The notes beneath the pieces are model-generated. The model saw only the letters and a list, made by a program, of their open reading frames with translations, did not search any database and had not been told where the DNA came from. Source: an uncultured Sphingomonas sp. (lineage in GTDB: Bacteria > Pseudomonadota > Alphaproteobacteria > Sphingomonadales > Sphingomonadaceae). Taken from it: a stretch of DNA of 46,874 nt. Shown piece by piece: positions 24,573 through 32,637 of the stretch. The position numbers and the translations under genes were made by a program. The stretch lies in assembly GCA_913776255.1 (NCBI GenBank), contig CAJYLV010000013.1, positions 1 to 46,874 of the forward strand, written 5' to 3'. Each line of letters starts with the position of its first letter. Position 1 is the first letter of the stretch.

Positions 24573-26786
24573 ATGGCGGAGATCACGCGGCGCAGGCTTC
24601 TCGTTTCCGGTGGCATCGGCGCGGGGCTGGTCGTGGCCTGGGCGGCGTGGCCGCGCACCTATCTGCCCAATGTCGCCGCCGCGCCCGACGAGCGCGTCTT
24701 CAACGCCTTTCTGAAGATCGCGCGCGACGGCAAGATCATCGTCGCGGTTCCGCAATGCGAGCACGGGCAGGGCGTGTTCACGACGCTGCCGCAGATCGTC
24801 GCCGACGAACTCGGCGCGGACTGGCGGACGGTCGGGGTCGAGGCTGCGCCGATGTCGCCGCTCTACGCCAACCCGCTCGCCGCCGACGCTCTGTTCGGCG
24901 ACGGCTTCGCGGGGGTGCCCGAGCGGCTGCGCGACGAGCATTGGACCCGCGACGCGCTGATGCTCACCGCCGGCTCGACCTCGATCCGCCGCTTCGAGGC
25001 GCCGCTGCGCGAGGCGGGGGCGGCGGCGCGCGTGCTGCTGTGCCAGGCGGCGGCGAAGCGCTGGGACGCCGACTGGCGCGACTGCGCCACCGCCGACGGC
25101 TTCGTCGTGCTGGGCGACCGGCGGCTGCGCTTCGGCGAACTGGCGGAAGCGGCGGCATCGGGCAAATTGCCTGCCGAGCTGCCGTACCGCATCGGCGACG
25201 AGGGGCGGCTGACCGGTGAGGCGCTACCCCGAATCGACGTGCCCGCGAAGGTCGACGGCTCGGCCAATTTCGTCGCCGACGTGCGGCTGCCCGACATGGT
25301 GTTCGCGAGCATCCGCCAGGCCCCGCACCGCGACGCGCGCCTGCGCTCGGCGAATATTGCGGCGGCCGGGCGGGTGCCGGGGATGCTCCACGTCGTCCGC
25401 AACGATCGCTGGATCGCCGCGGTCGCAAACAATTGGTGGGCCGCCAACCGCGCACTGGCCGCGCTCGCGCCGCGCTTCGAGGGGCCGGTGCCGCCCGACG
25501 ATGCCGCGATCGACCGTGCGCTCGGCGCGGCGCTCGATGCGACCGGGCACCGGATCGCGAGTACCGGCGATGTCGACGGCGTGTTCACCGGCGCGCGGCT
25601 GGTCGAGGCCGAATATCGCGTCGCCCCCGCGCTTCACGCCGCGGTCGAGCCGCCCGCCGCGACGGCGCACTGGCAGAACGAGCGGCTGGAACTCTGGGCG
25701 GCGACACAGGCACCCTCGCTGGCACGCGCCGCGGCGGCGCGCGCGATCGGCGTGGCGGAGGCGCAGGTGATCCTCCACCCGATGCTGAGCGGCGGATCGT
25801 TCGGCGCGGCGCTGGAGGTCGACGTCGTCGCACAGGCCGCGATCATCGCGAAGGAACTGCGCCGCCCGGTGCAACTGGCGTGGTCGCGCGGCGAGGCATT
25901 GCTCCACGACCGGGTGCGCCCGCCGGCACGCGCCCGGATGACGGCGCGGCTTGCCCCCAACGGTGCGATCCTCGGCTGGCGCGCGCGGATTGCGGTCCCG
26001 GCGACCGGGCGGGAGCTGGCGACACGGCTGCTGCCCGACGATTCGCTGCGGCGGCTCGCCGCGGCGCTGCCCGCGGGCGCGGACGGCTATGCGATGCGCG
26101 GCGCGGTGCCGCCGTATCGCCTCGGCGCGGCGGAGGTCTGGCACCATCCGGTCGCGCTCGACCTGCCGACCGGGCATCTGCGCGGCGGCGCGGACGGCTA
26201 TACCGCCTTCTTCACCGAATGTTTCCTCGACGAACTGGCGCGCGTCGCGGGCGCCGAGCCGATGTCGTACCGCGTCGGGCTGCTCGGCGACGAGCCGCGG
26301 CTGGCGCGCTGCCTGACGACGGCGGCGGCGCTCGGCGGGTGGAGCGGCGGCGTGCCGGGCAGCGGGCAGGGCATCGCCTGCCATCGCATGGCCGACAGCC
26401 GGATCGCGGTGCTCGCCGAGGCCGGGGTCGACGCCGCCGGCCGCCCACGCGTCGACCGGCTGGTGGCCGCGGTCGATTGCGGCCGTGCGATCAACCCCGA
26501 CATCGTCCGCCAGCAGATCGAGGGCGGGCTGATCTTCGGCGCGGCAACGACCCGCGGGGCGGCGGCGCATTACCGCGACGGTCTGGCGAGTATCCGCCGC
26601 TATGGCGAGGTCGGGCTCCCGATACTCGCCGACGCGCCCGAGATCACCGTCGAGCTGATCGACTCGACCGCCGACCCTGGCGGAGTCGGCGATCTCGGCG
26701 TCCCCGCGGCCGCCCCCGCGATCGCCAACGCGGTGTTCGCCGCCGGCGGAACGCGGTGGCGCCACTTGCCGTTCAGGAGCGCGTGA
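24573..26786 (+). CDS. Molybdenum hydroxylase large subunit (IorB-like, aldehyde oxidase/xanthine dehydrogenase family)
   Basis: 737-aa molybdopterin-cofactor-binding subunit of the isoquinoline 1-oxidoreductase beta type. ATG 24573 gives MAEITRRRLLVSGGIGAGLV, a twin-arginine signal, so it is exported folded; an ATG at 24513 would only add a poor extension. Motifs include VPQCEHGQGVFTTLPQIVAD, PAKVDGSANFVADVRLPDMV, HPMLSGGSFGAALEVDVVAQ, RLVAAVDCGRAINPDIVRQQ and the final VGDLGVPAAAPAIANAVFA. In the last motif the family usually has Glu at the catalytic position (VGE); here it is Asp707. No 2Fe-2S subunit (IorA) is adjacent. The stop shares a base with the hemH start (TGATG). Confidence 0.9.
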   Translation: MAEITRRRLLVSGGIGAGLVVAWAAWPRTYLPNVAAAPDERVFNAFLKIARDGKIIVAVPQCEHGQGVFTTLPQIVADELGADWRTVGVEAAPMSPLYANPLAADALFGDGFAGVPERLRDEHWTRDALMLTAGSTSIRRFEAPLREAGAAARVLLCQAAAKRWDADWRDCATADGFVVLGDRRLRFGELAEAAASGKLPAELPYRIGDEGRLTGEALPRIDVPAKVDGSANFVADVRLPDMVFASIRQAPHRDARLRSANIAAAGRVPGMLHVVRNDRWIAAVANNWWAANRALAALAPRFEGPVPPDDAAIDRALGAALDATGHRIASTGDVDGVFTGARLVEAEYRVAPALHAAVEPPAATAHWQNERLELWAATQAPSLARAAAARAIGVAEAQVILHPMLSGGSFGAALEVDVVAQAAIIAKELRRPVQLAWSRGEALLHDRVRPPARARMTARLAPNGAILGWRARIAVPATGRELATRLLPDDSLRRLAAALPAGADGYAMRGAVPPYRLGAAEVWHHPVALDLPTGHLRGGADGYTAFFTECFLDELARVAGAEPMSYRVGLLGDEPRLARCLTTAAALGGWSGGVPGSGQGIACHRMADSRIAVLAEAGVDAAGRPRVDRLVAAVDCGRAINPDIVRQQIEGGLIFGAATTRGAAAHYRDGLASIRRYGEVGLPILADAPEITVELIDSTADPGGVGDLGVPAAAPAIANAVFAAGGTRWRHLPFRSA

Positions 26787-27790
26787 TGCTTCCCCCCGAC
26801 CACCCGACCATCCCGCGGCCGCGCATCGGCGTGCTGCTCGTCAACCTCGGCACCCCCGATGCGGCGGACACGCGCGCGGTGCGCCGCTACCTCGCGGAGT
26901 TCCTCTCCGACCGCCGCGTGGTCGAGATCCCGCAATGGCTGTGGCAGCCGATCCTGCGCGGCGCGATCCTCACCACCCGCCCGAAGAAATCGGCGCACGC
27001 CTATCAACAGGTCTGGACCGACGCCGGCTCGCCGCTGGCGGCGGTCACCCGCGCGCAGGCGCTGGCGCTCAAGGACGCGTTCGGCGCGGAGGTGTTGGTC
27101 GACTGGGCGATGCGCTACGGCAATCCGGCGATCGGCGGTCGCTTGCGCGCGATGAAGGAGGCCGGCTGCGAGCGCATCCTGCTCGCACCGCTCTATCCGC
27201 AATATTGCGCCGCCACCACCGCGACCGCCAACGACAAGGCGTTCCTCGCGCTGGCCGCGATGCGCTGGCAGCCCGCGATCCGCACGCTGCCGCCCTATTA
27301 CGACGACCCCGCCTATATCGACGCGCTCGCCCGCAACGTCACCGAGGCCCTCGCCGTGCTCGACTTCGCGCCCGACGCGATCGTCGCCAGCTTCCACGGC
27401 ATGCCGCAGCGGACGCTGGAGCTCGGCGATCCCTATCATTGCCATTGCCGCAAGACCGCGCGGCTGCTCGGCGAGGCGCTGGGCCGGCCGCTGACCGTCG
27501 CGTTCCAGTCGCGCTTCGGGCGTGCCAAATGGCTGGAGCCCGCCACCGACACCACGCTGGAGGCGATGCCCGCGCAGGGCATCCGCAAGGTCGCGATCCT
27601 CGCGCCGGGCTTCTCGGCCGACTGCCTCGAGACGCTGGAGGAACTGGCGATCCGCGGACGCGAGAGCTTCGTCGCAGCCGGGGGCACGCATTTCGCCTAT
27701 CTGCCGTGCCTCAACGACAGCAGCGAGGGCATCGCGATGCTGCGGACGTTACTGGCGCGTGAACTTGAAGGGTGGGTCACCCCCGCTTAA
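26786..27790 (+). CDS. hemH: Ferrochelatase
   Basis: Inserts Fe(II) into protoporphyrin IX, the last step of protohaem synthesis; cytosolic face of the membrane. 334 aa with the catalytic His204 (SFHGMPQRT), GVLLVNLGTPDAADTRAVRR at the N-terminus, RYGNPAIGGRL, and the ligand-loop APGFSADCLETLEEL near the C-terminus. The end is a normal soluble form. Its ATG overlaps the stop of the molybdenum-hydroxylase gene, so it is probably expressed from the same mRNA. hemB is also in the window, 12 kb away. Confidence 0.97.
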   Translation: MLPPDHPTIPRPRIGVLLVNLGTPDAADTRAVRRYLAEFLSDRRVVEIPQWLWQPILRGAILTTRPKKSAHAYQQVWTDAGSPLAAVTRAQALALKDAFGAEVLVDWAMRYGNPAIGGRLRAMKEAGCERILLAPLYPQYCAATTATANDKAFLALAAMRWQPAIRTLPPYYDDPAYIDALARNVTEALAVLDFAPDAIVASFHGMPQRTLELGDPYHCHCRKTARLLGEALGRPLTVAFQSRFGRAKWLEPATDTTLEAMPAQGIRKVAILAPGFSADCLETLEELAIRGRESFVAAGGTHFAYLPCLNDSSEGIAMLRTLLARELEGWVTPA

Positions 27791-27846
27791 CCTGATCTGC
27801 ATTTGAGATACCGCCTCATTCCGGGCGGGCGACGGGAGAGGATGTT

Positions 27847-28569
27847 ATGGCACGTGTGGCGATCGTCACCGGGGGAACGCGCGGTATCGGCGAGGCGATC
27901 AGCGTCGCCCTCAGGGATGCGGGCATGACGGTCGCGGCCAATTACGCCGGCAACGACGAGCGCGCGCGCGACTTCACCGATCGCACCGGCATCGCCGCGT
28001 ACAAGTGGGACGTCGCGGATCATGACGCCTGTCAGGAAGGCTGCGCGAAAGTCGCCGCGGAGCTGGGGCCGGTCGACGTGCTGGTCAACAATGCCGGCAT
28101 CACCCGCGACGGCACGATCCTGAAGATGACCTACCAGATGTGGAAGGAGGTCATGGACACCAATCTCGGCGGCTGTTTCAATATGGCCAAGGCGGTGTTC
28201 CCGGGCATGCGCGACCGCAAATGGGGGCGGATCGTCAACATCGGGTCGATCAACGGGCAGGCCGGGCAATATGGGCAGGTGAACTATGCCGCGGCGAAGA
28301 GCGGCATTCACGGCTTCACCAAGGCATTGTCGCAGGAAGGCGCGCGCGCCGGCGTGACCGTCAACGCGATCGCGCCGGGCTATATCGACACCGACATGGT
28401 CGCCGCGGTCCCCGCCGACGTGCTGGAGAAGATCGTCGCCAAGATCCCGGTCGGCCGGCTCGGACAGGCGCAGGAGATCGCGCGCGGCGTGGCGTTCCTG
28501 TGTTCGGAGGAGGCCGGGTTCGTGACCGGCTCGACGCTGAGCATCAATGGTGGGCAGCATATGTACTGA
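27847..28569 (+). CDS. phbB: Acetoacetyl-CoA reductase (SDR)
   Basis: 240-aa NADPH-dependent short-chain dehydrogenase that reduces acetoacetyl-CoA to (R)-3-hydroxybutyryl-CoA for polyhydroxyalkanoate synthesis. Coenzyme motif TGGTRGIG (8-15), NNAG (81-84) and catalytic Ser134, Tyr147 and Lys151 (YAAAKSG) are intact. The C-terminal LSINGGQHMY is typical of PhbB rather than FabG, whose end differs. GGGAGAGG precedes the ATG. phaA and phaC are not nearby. Specificity versus a 3-oxoacyl-ACP reductase rests on overall resemblance and the C-terminus. Confidence 0.88.
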   Translation: MARVAIVTGGTRGIGEAISVALRDAGMTVAANYAGNDERARDFTDRTGIAAYKWDVADHDACQEGCAKVAAELGPVDVLVNNAGITRDGTILKMTYQMWKEVMDTNLGGCFNMAKAVFPGMRDRKWGRIVNIGSINGQAGQYGQVNYAAAKSGIHGFTKALSQEGARAGVTVNAIAPGYIDTDMVAAVPADVLEKIVAKIPVGRLGQAQEIARGVAFLCSEEAGFVTGSTLSINGGQHMY

Positions 28570-28624
28570 CGGGCGCAGGCCCGCGCTTCGCGGGCCGGTG
28601 CGCTACTGCGCAGCGCCCGGCACG

Positions 28625-28682
28625 GCCGGCGGGTCGGCCCCGCGCCGACCCGACCGACGACGCGGGCTTCGCCCGCGGCGCG
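28625..28682 (+). repeat. REP-like palindromic element, copy B
   Basis: GCCGGCGGG, then the stem GGGTCGGC/GCCGACCC, the linker CCCGACCGACGACGCGGG and a stem-loop with a TTC loop, the same plan as copy A (1531-1583). Confidence 0.75.
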
Positions 28683-28711
28683 TTGCCAAGGACCCGCGGC
28701 AGCCTTCGTCC

Positions 28712-28786
28712 GTCATTGCGAGCGTGGCGAAGCAATCCAGAGCCGGACCAGGACGCGCTGGATTGCTTCGCTGCGCTCGCAATGAC
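28712..28786. repeat. 75-bp palindromic element, copy 3 (core inverted)
   Basis: Exactly 75 bp. The asymmetric core is in the opposite orientation (GGACCAGGACGC) to the other four full copies. Confidence 0.9.
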
Positions 28787-28812
28787 GAGATCACTTAGCT
28801 GAACGCTTGACC

Positions 28813-28853
28813 CAAAAATAACACGAGCCCGGCACCATCCGGCACCGGGCTCG
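28813..28853 (-). terminator. Intrinsic terminator after the glycine-zipper gene
   Basis: A 9-bp stem (CGAGCCCGG at 28824-28832 with CCGGGCTCG at 28845-28853) and, on the minus strand, a TTATTTTT tract. It is 140 bp past the stop of the minus-strand gene, beyond REP-like copy C. Confidence 0.65.
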
Positions 28854-28884
28854 CGCCCTCATACGCTACGCGAGGGAAGGGGTA

Positions 28885-28934
28885 GACGACGGCGAAGCCG
28901 CCGTCGGTCGGGTCGGCGCTGCCGACCCGCCGGC
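28885..28934 (-). repeat. REP-like palindromic element, copy C (reverse)
   Basis: Read on the minus strand it is GCCGGCGGG, a GGGTCGGC/GCCGACCC stem, CCCGACCGACGGCGGC and the TTC-loop hairpin. With copy B it forms an inverted pair around the 75-bp element and the terminator. Confidence 0.75.
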
Positions 28935-28992
28935 CGTGCCGGGCGATGCGCCGGGCGCACCGGCCGGGAGCAGGGCTCCCGGCCGTCGCCCG

Positions 28993-29361
28993 TCAGCGGC
29001 AGTAACGCGGGTTGTTCGACTTCTCGACCGCGTTGCCCGCGACCGCGCCGCCGACGCCGCCCAGCACCGTGCCGAGCGTCCGGTCACCGCGCGAGTCGAT
29101 CACGCGACCCAGCAGACCACCGGCGATCGCACCGACCACCGTGCCGGTCGTGCCGTTCGAGCAGCGGCGGTTGTAATTGTAGCGGCGGTCGTTGCCGCGA
29201 TAGCCGCGCCGGTCATAGTCGCGACGGTCGTAATAGCCACGATTGTCGTCGTAGCGGCTGTAACGGTCGCCGTAGTAACGCTGGGCGTCGGCGGCAGTCG
29301 GGGCCACGGCGGCGGCGCCCATCGCGAGCGCGGCACCGGCAAGGGCGAGATTCTTGAACAT
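28993..29361 (-). CDS. Glycine-zipper 2TM exported protein
   Basis: 122 aa from ATG 29361 with GGGAG 9 nt upstream. The signal peptide MFKNLALAGAALAMGAAAVA ends near ADA. Next comes a low-complexity, Arg/Tyr/Asp-rich stretch of about 40 residues (RYYGDRYSRYDDNRGYYDRR and on). After it lies a glycine zipper, GTVVGAIAGGLLGRVID and GTVLGGVGGAVAGNAVE, as in the rickettsial 17-kDa surface antigen family. The end NNPRYCR supplies the second of two cysteines. Probably an outer-membrane-associated protein; function unknown. Confidence 0.85.
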   Translation of the reverse strand: MFKNLALAGAALAMGAAAVAPTAADAQRYYGDRYSRYDDNRGYYDRRDYDRRGYRGNDRRYNYNRRCSNGTTGTVVGAIAGGLLGRVIDSRGDRTLGTVLGGVGGAVAGNAVEKSNNPRYCR

Positions 29362-29490
29362 GAGCAGTCTCCCGTTTGCTGTTCCGGTCGGCGGGCTTTC
29401 CCGTCGATGAAAGAGCTTTTGCCCGATTCGCATTGAGCCGAGGCTGAATGCGCTCGTTATCGGGCGTTCATCCTTTGCCGAGGCGCAGCG

Positions 29491-30471
29491 GTGGTTTACG
29501 CGCAGGCGGTGCGATGGCCGATCACCCTTGCGATGGTGCTGCTACTGGTGCCGCCGTGGACCGGCGATGGCCGCCGCGCGCTGTTCGATCCCGGCCTGCG
29601 CGTCACCGCCACCCGCTTCGTCCCGCGCGGCGGTTGGCCGCGGCGGATCGGCGCGCTGGAGCCGGTCGGTGCCGTGTCGCTCTCCGCGAATCAGCGCGCG
29701 TTCGGCGGGATCTCGGCGCTGGCGCTCCGCGACGGTCAGGCGGTGCTGCTCAGCGACGGCGGCCTGGTCGTGCGGCTGCGGATCGCGAACGGCAGGTTGT
29801 CGACGCTCGGCACCGCCGAACTGGCCGATGGTCCGGAGACCGGCTGGCGCAAGGCGTCCCGCGATACCGAGTCGCTCGTGCTCGACGCGCGCACCGGGCG
29901 CGCATGGATCGGCTATGAGCGGCTCAACATGATCTGGCGCTACGATGCCGATCTGAACCATGCCGACGCCGCCAGCTATCCGGCGGCGATGCGCGACTGG
30001 GGCGTGAACAGCGGCATCGAATCGCTGGTGCGGCTGAACGACGGGCGCTTTCTCGCCTTCCGCGAGGGCGGGCTCTGGCAGGACGGCGCGCGCGCCGCGT
30101 TGCTCTTTTACGGCGATCCGGCGCTCTACGACACGCCCAACGCCGCGCTCCGTTATCTTCCGCCGCCGCACCATTCGCCCAGCGACGCGGCGGTGCTGCC
30201 GGATGGCGACGTGCTGGTGCTCAATCGCCGCGTCCACCTGCCGCTACGATTCGAGATGACGCTGGTCCGCATCCCCGCCCACAGCATCCGGCCGGGGGCG
30301 CTGCTCCGCGGTTCGGTCGTCGCGCGGTTCGGCGACACGCTGGGTCGCGAGAATGCCGAGGGACTGGCCGTGTCGCAGGAGCGCGGTCAGACGATGATCT
30401 GGCTCGTCACCGACAACGACGGCGCGCTCTGGCGGCGGACGATCCTCGCCAAGTTCCGCTGGCGCGGATAA
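29491..30471 (+). CDS. Esterase-like phytase-family protein
   Basis: 326 aa from GTG 29491. The N-terminal hydrophobic stretch ITLAMVLLLVPPW suggests export or membrane anchoring. The rest matches the 'esterase-like activity of phytase' family: FGGISALALRDGQAVLLSDG, then TESLVLDARTGRAWIGYERL, GVNSGIESLVRLNDGRFLAF, HSPSDAAVLPDGDVLVLNRR, and NAEGLAVSQERGQTMIWLVT near the end. The repeated aspartate-rich blades suggest a beta-propeller. True phytase activity is not established for this family. It is divergent from the glycine-zipper gene and convergent with rpmB. Confidence 0.83.
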   Translation: MVYAQAVRWPITLAMVLLLVPPWTGDGRRALFDPGLRVTATRFVPRGGWPRRIGALEPVGAVSLSANQRAFGGISALALRDGQAVLLSDGGLVVRLRIANGRLSTLGTAELADGPETGWRKASRDTESLVLDARTGRAWIGYERLNMIWRYDADLNHADAASYPAAMRDWGVNSGIESLVRLNDGRFLAFREGGLWQDGARAALLFYGDPALYDTPNAALRYLPPPHHSPSDAAVLPDGDVLVLNRRVHLPLRFEMTLVRIPAHSIRPGALLRGSVVARFGDTLGRENAEGLAVSQERGQTMIWLVTDNDGALWRRTILAKFRWRG

Positions 30472-30483
30472 GGCCACAACGCA

Positions 30484-30520
30484 CTGCGGCCCGCCGTCCG
30501 CACGGGACGGCGGGCCGCAG
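30484..30520. terminator. Bidirectional terminator-like hairpin between phytase-like gene and rpmB
   Basis: A perfect 16-bp stem (30484-30499 with 30505-30520) closed by a 5-nt loop, centred in the 72-bp gap between two convergent genes. There is no T-run on either side, so it may act by stability of the stem or protect the 3' ends. Confidence 0.6.
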
Positions 30521-30543
30521 CGATGCGGGCAGAGCCGTAAGCG

Positions 30544-30840
30544 TCAGGCCGCGGCGGCGGCCGAACGCTTCTTCACGACGTCGCGCTTCAGGCGACGCGC
30601 CTTCAGCGACAGCTTGTCGTCCGAGGTCTTCACCAGCCAGTTGTCCAGCCCGCCGTTGTGCTCGACCGAGCGCAGGCCGTGGGTGGAGACGCGCAGGCGG
30701 ATCGACCGCTCCAGCGAATCGGACAGCAGGGTGACGTTCTGCAGGTTCGGCAGGAACGTACGCTTGGTCTTGTTGTTGGCGTGGGAAACGTTGTTGCCCA
30801 CCTGCCGGCCCTTGCCGGTCAGCTCGCAAATGCGCGACAT
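30544..30840 (-). CDS. rpmB: 50S ribosomal protein L28
   Basis: 98-aa ribosomal protein L28. The start [20 protein letters not shown], the centre [12 protein letters not shown] and the tail ending KKRSAAAAA match alphaproteobacterial L28. It has a single Cys and so is the zinc-free (C-minus) form. rpmG is not next to it. It is transcribed toward the 16-bp hairpin at 30484-30520. Confidence 0.97.
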   Translation of the reverse strand: MSRICELTGKGRQVGNNVSHANNKTKRTFLPNLQNVTLLSDSLERSIRLRVSTHGLRSVEHNGGLDNWLVKTSDDKLSLKARRLKRDVVKKRSAAAAA

Positions 30841-30982
30841 GTGACTAATCCTGATTTCGGTTGCCCGGAAAGTGCGCGCCAGTAACGCGTGGCCGACGAT
30901 CGGTCAAGTCACCGGCGCTGCAACCAGCCCCGCGCGGCAGCGTTGTTGCGGCAGCGAATCAACAGGGATCGGGAGAAAAAGG

Positions 30983-31210
30983 ATGCGTGGGCTGCTGGTG
31001 CTGATCGGGATCGTCGCACTCGTCTTTCTGGCGGCGCTGCTGCTGGGCTTCGTCAAGTTCGACCAGACCCAGACCGCGCAACTGCCGCGACTCGAGGGCG
31101 GGCAGGCGCCGAAGTTCGATGCGGACGTCGCCAAGGTGACGGTCGGGACCGAGAACAAGACCGTCGAGGTCCCCAAGGTCGAGGTCCAGAAGCCCGGCGA
31201 ACAGCGCTGA
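30983..31210 (+). CDS. Small membrane-anchored protein
   Basis: 75 aa from ATG 30983, preceded by GGGAGAAAAAGG. One N-terminal membrane segment (MRGLLVLIGIVALVFLAALL, residues 3-23), then an extended charged tail with a repeated pattern VAKVTVGTENKTVEVPKVEV, which looks beta-prone and periplasmic. No domain recognised. Longer in-frame codons from 30872 lack a ribosome site. Confidence 0.65.
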   Translation: MRGLLVLIGIVALVFLAALLLGFVKFDQTQTAQLPRLEGGQAPKFDADVAKVTVGTENKTVEVPKVEVQKPGEQR

Positions 31211-31218
31211 GGCCGATC

Positions 31219-31301
31219 GTCGCCCCGGACTTGATCCGGGGCCCCGCTTTTTGCTGACGGCGGGAATAGGAAGCGGGACCCCGGATCAAGTCCGGGGTGA
31301 C
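31219..31301. repeat. Intergenic palindrome, GTCATCCCGGACTTGATCCGGG family, copy 5
   Basis: 83-bp copy between the small membrane gene and tadA; arms GTCGCCCCGGACTTGATCCG and, from the other end, GTCACCCCGGACTTGATCCG. Confidence 0.85.
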
Positions 31302-31349
31302 GCACGCAGGGGTCTTTGCCGCCCCGTATCGCGAAGGTAGGCAGCGACG

Positions 31350-31799
31350 ATGTTCCCGCTGCCCGATCCGATGCGCGTCGCGCTCGACGCCGCCCGCGAC
31401 GCGGCGCACGCCGGTGAGGTCCCGGTCGGCGCGGTGGTCGTGCATGCCGGCCGGATCGTCGCGGTCGCCGCCAACGCGCCGCGCCGGTTATGCGATCCGA
31501 CCGCCCATGCCGAGATGCTGGCGATCCGCGCCGCCGCGCAGGCGCTCGGCCGTGGCCGGCTCGACGAGTGCGACCTGTGGGTGACGCTCGAACCCTGCGC
31601 GATGTGCGCCGGCGCGATCGCGCACGCCCGCATCGCGCGTCTCTACTATGCCGCCGACGATGCGAAGGGCGGCGCGGTCGAGCACGGTCCGCGCTTCTTC
31701 ACCCAGCCGACCTGCCACCACCGCCCCGAGCTGTTCGCCGGCATTGGGGCAGGGGCGGCGGCGGCGCTGCTGCGCGACTTCTTCGCCGCGCGGCGCTGA
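31350..31799 (+). CDS. tadA: tRNA adenosine(34) deaminase
   Basis: Zinc deaminase of the cytidine-deaminase fold that converts A34 of tRNA-Arg(ACG) to inosine. 149 aa with zinc ligands His53 (TAHAE, catalytic Glu55), Cys83 and Cys86 (EPCAMCAGAI). The N-terminal AAHAGEVPVGAVVV and a late GGAVEHGPRFF support TadA over guanine deaminase. Its expected substrate, tRNA-Arg(ACG), is in the same window at 45308-45384. It is convergent with the OmpA-like gene, 9 bp away, across a shared hairpin. Confidence 0.93.
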   Translation: MFPLPDPMRVALDAARDAAHAGEVPVGAVVVHAGRIVAVAANAPRRLCDPTAHAEMLAIRAAAQALGRGRLDECDLWVTLEPCAMCAGAIAHARIARLYYAADDAKGGAVEHGPRFFTQPTCHHRPELFAGIGAGAAAALLRDFFAARR

Positions 31800-31819
31800 C
31801 CGCGGGGATCAGCGCCGCG
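31789..31819. terminator. Hairpin containing both stop codons of tadA and the OmpA-like gene
   Basis: An 11-bp perfect inverted repeat (31789-31799 with 31809-31819) with a 9-nt loop. The tadA stop TGA is at 31797-31799, and the minus-strand stop of the OmpA-like gene is at 31809-31811, so each stem arm encodes the last residues Arg-Arg plus stop of one protein. Confidence 0.45.
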
Positions 31820-32492
31820 GCAGGTCGTTCTGCGAGATCGGGACGATCTTGATCTCGACGCGGCGGTTCTCGGCGCGCCCGGCCTCGGTCTCGTTCGAGG
31901 CGATCGGCTGCGTCTCGCCAAACCCGCGCGTCGCGATCCGCGCGTCCTGCACGCCGTGGCTCGACAGATAGTCCGCCACCGACCGTGCACGCCGCTCCGA
32001 CAGGTCCTGGTTGTACGAATCGCTGCCGGTCGAATCGGTGTGACCGTAGACGTCGACATAGGTCTCCTTGTAATCGGCGAGCACGCCGGCGACCTTGTCG
32101 AGCGTCGCGCGGAACTGCGGCTGCACGTTCGCCGAATTGTACGCGAAGTTGATCCCCGACGGGATGTTGAGCAGCAGATCGTCGCCCTGCCGCGTCACTT
32201 CCACGTCCGTGCCGCGCGTCCGCTCGCGCAATTCGCGCTCCTGCTTGTCCATATACGCGCCGATCCCGGCCCCGGCGATGCCGCCGAGCCCCGCGCCGAT
32301 GATCTTCTCGGTGCGGTCGCGCCGCCCGCCGACCAGATCGCCGAGCAGATAGCCGCCCAGCGCGCCGCCGATCCCGCCGATCGCGGTCTTGGAGATGCGC
32401 CGCTCGCCGGTGTCCGGGTCCGTCGTGCACGCCGACACGGCCACCAGCGACACGCACGCCAGCGCGGCAGCCAGCTTCGACGACAGCTTCAT
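31809..32492 (-). CDS. OmpA-family lipoprotein with glycine zipper
   Basis: 227-aa outer-membrane lipoprotein. ATG 32492 is preceded by AAGGGAAG. The signal peptide ends with the lipobox VSAC (Cys22). A glycine-zipper segment, GGIGGALGGYLLGDLVGG and GAGLGGIAGAGIGAYMDK, follows. The C-terminal OmpA domain binds peptidoglycan: YVDVYGHTDSTGSDSYNQDL, then SERRARSVADYL, with the expected Asp and Arg for diaminopimelate binding. It likely tethers the outer membrane to the wall, as Pal/YiaD proteins do. The final NDLPRR is encoded inside the shared hairpin. Confidence 0.93.
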   Translation of the reverse strand: MKLSSKLAAALACVSLVAVSACTTDPDTGERRISKTAIGGIGGALGGYLLGDLVGGRRDRTEKIIGAGLGGIAGAGIGAYMDKQERELRERTRGTDVEVTRQGDDLLLNIPSGINFAYNSANVQPQFRATLDKVAGVLADYKETYVDVYGHTDSTGSDSYNQDLSERRARSVADYLSSHGVQDARIATRGFGETQPIASNETEAGRAENRRVEIKIVPISQNDLPRR

Positions 32493-32637
32493 CTTCTTCC
32501 CTTTCGATACCTGATATCGGTCAACCCGACGTTCGCGCTTATGGTTCCGCCTGCGTACTGAATGACGGCTGAAGCGCGCCCGGCAACAATTTGGCGATTG
32601 TCGCGCGCGCGCTTTGCCGCCAAGAGGGGCGCACACC

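Larger units (their letters stand above)
28570..28992. other. 423-bp gene-free region packed with palindromes
   Basis: Between the convergent phbB and the glycine-zipper gene. In order it holds a GGCCCGCG hairpin (28578-28596) just past phbB, REP-like copy B, a 75-bp element, a minus-strand terminator, REP-like copy C in reverse orientation, and a 10-bp hairpin (28962-28984). I see no coding sequence in it. Confidence 0.7.

Noticed and set aside
25433..26785. A long plus-strand frame running into hemH from the molybdenum-hydroxylase region
   Set aside because: Only the part from 26786 on has ferrochelatase motifs; the upstream part is an arginine-rich shadow of the molybdoenzyme.
27847..28569. 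phbB as part of a polyhydroxyalkanoate operon
   Set aside because: No phaA, phaC or phasin gene flanks it; the gap downstream is only repeats.
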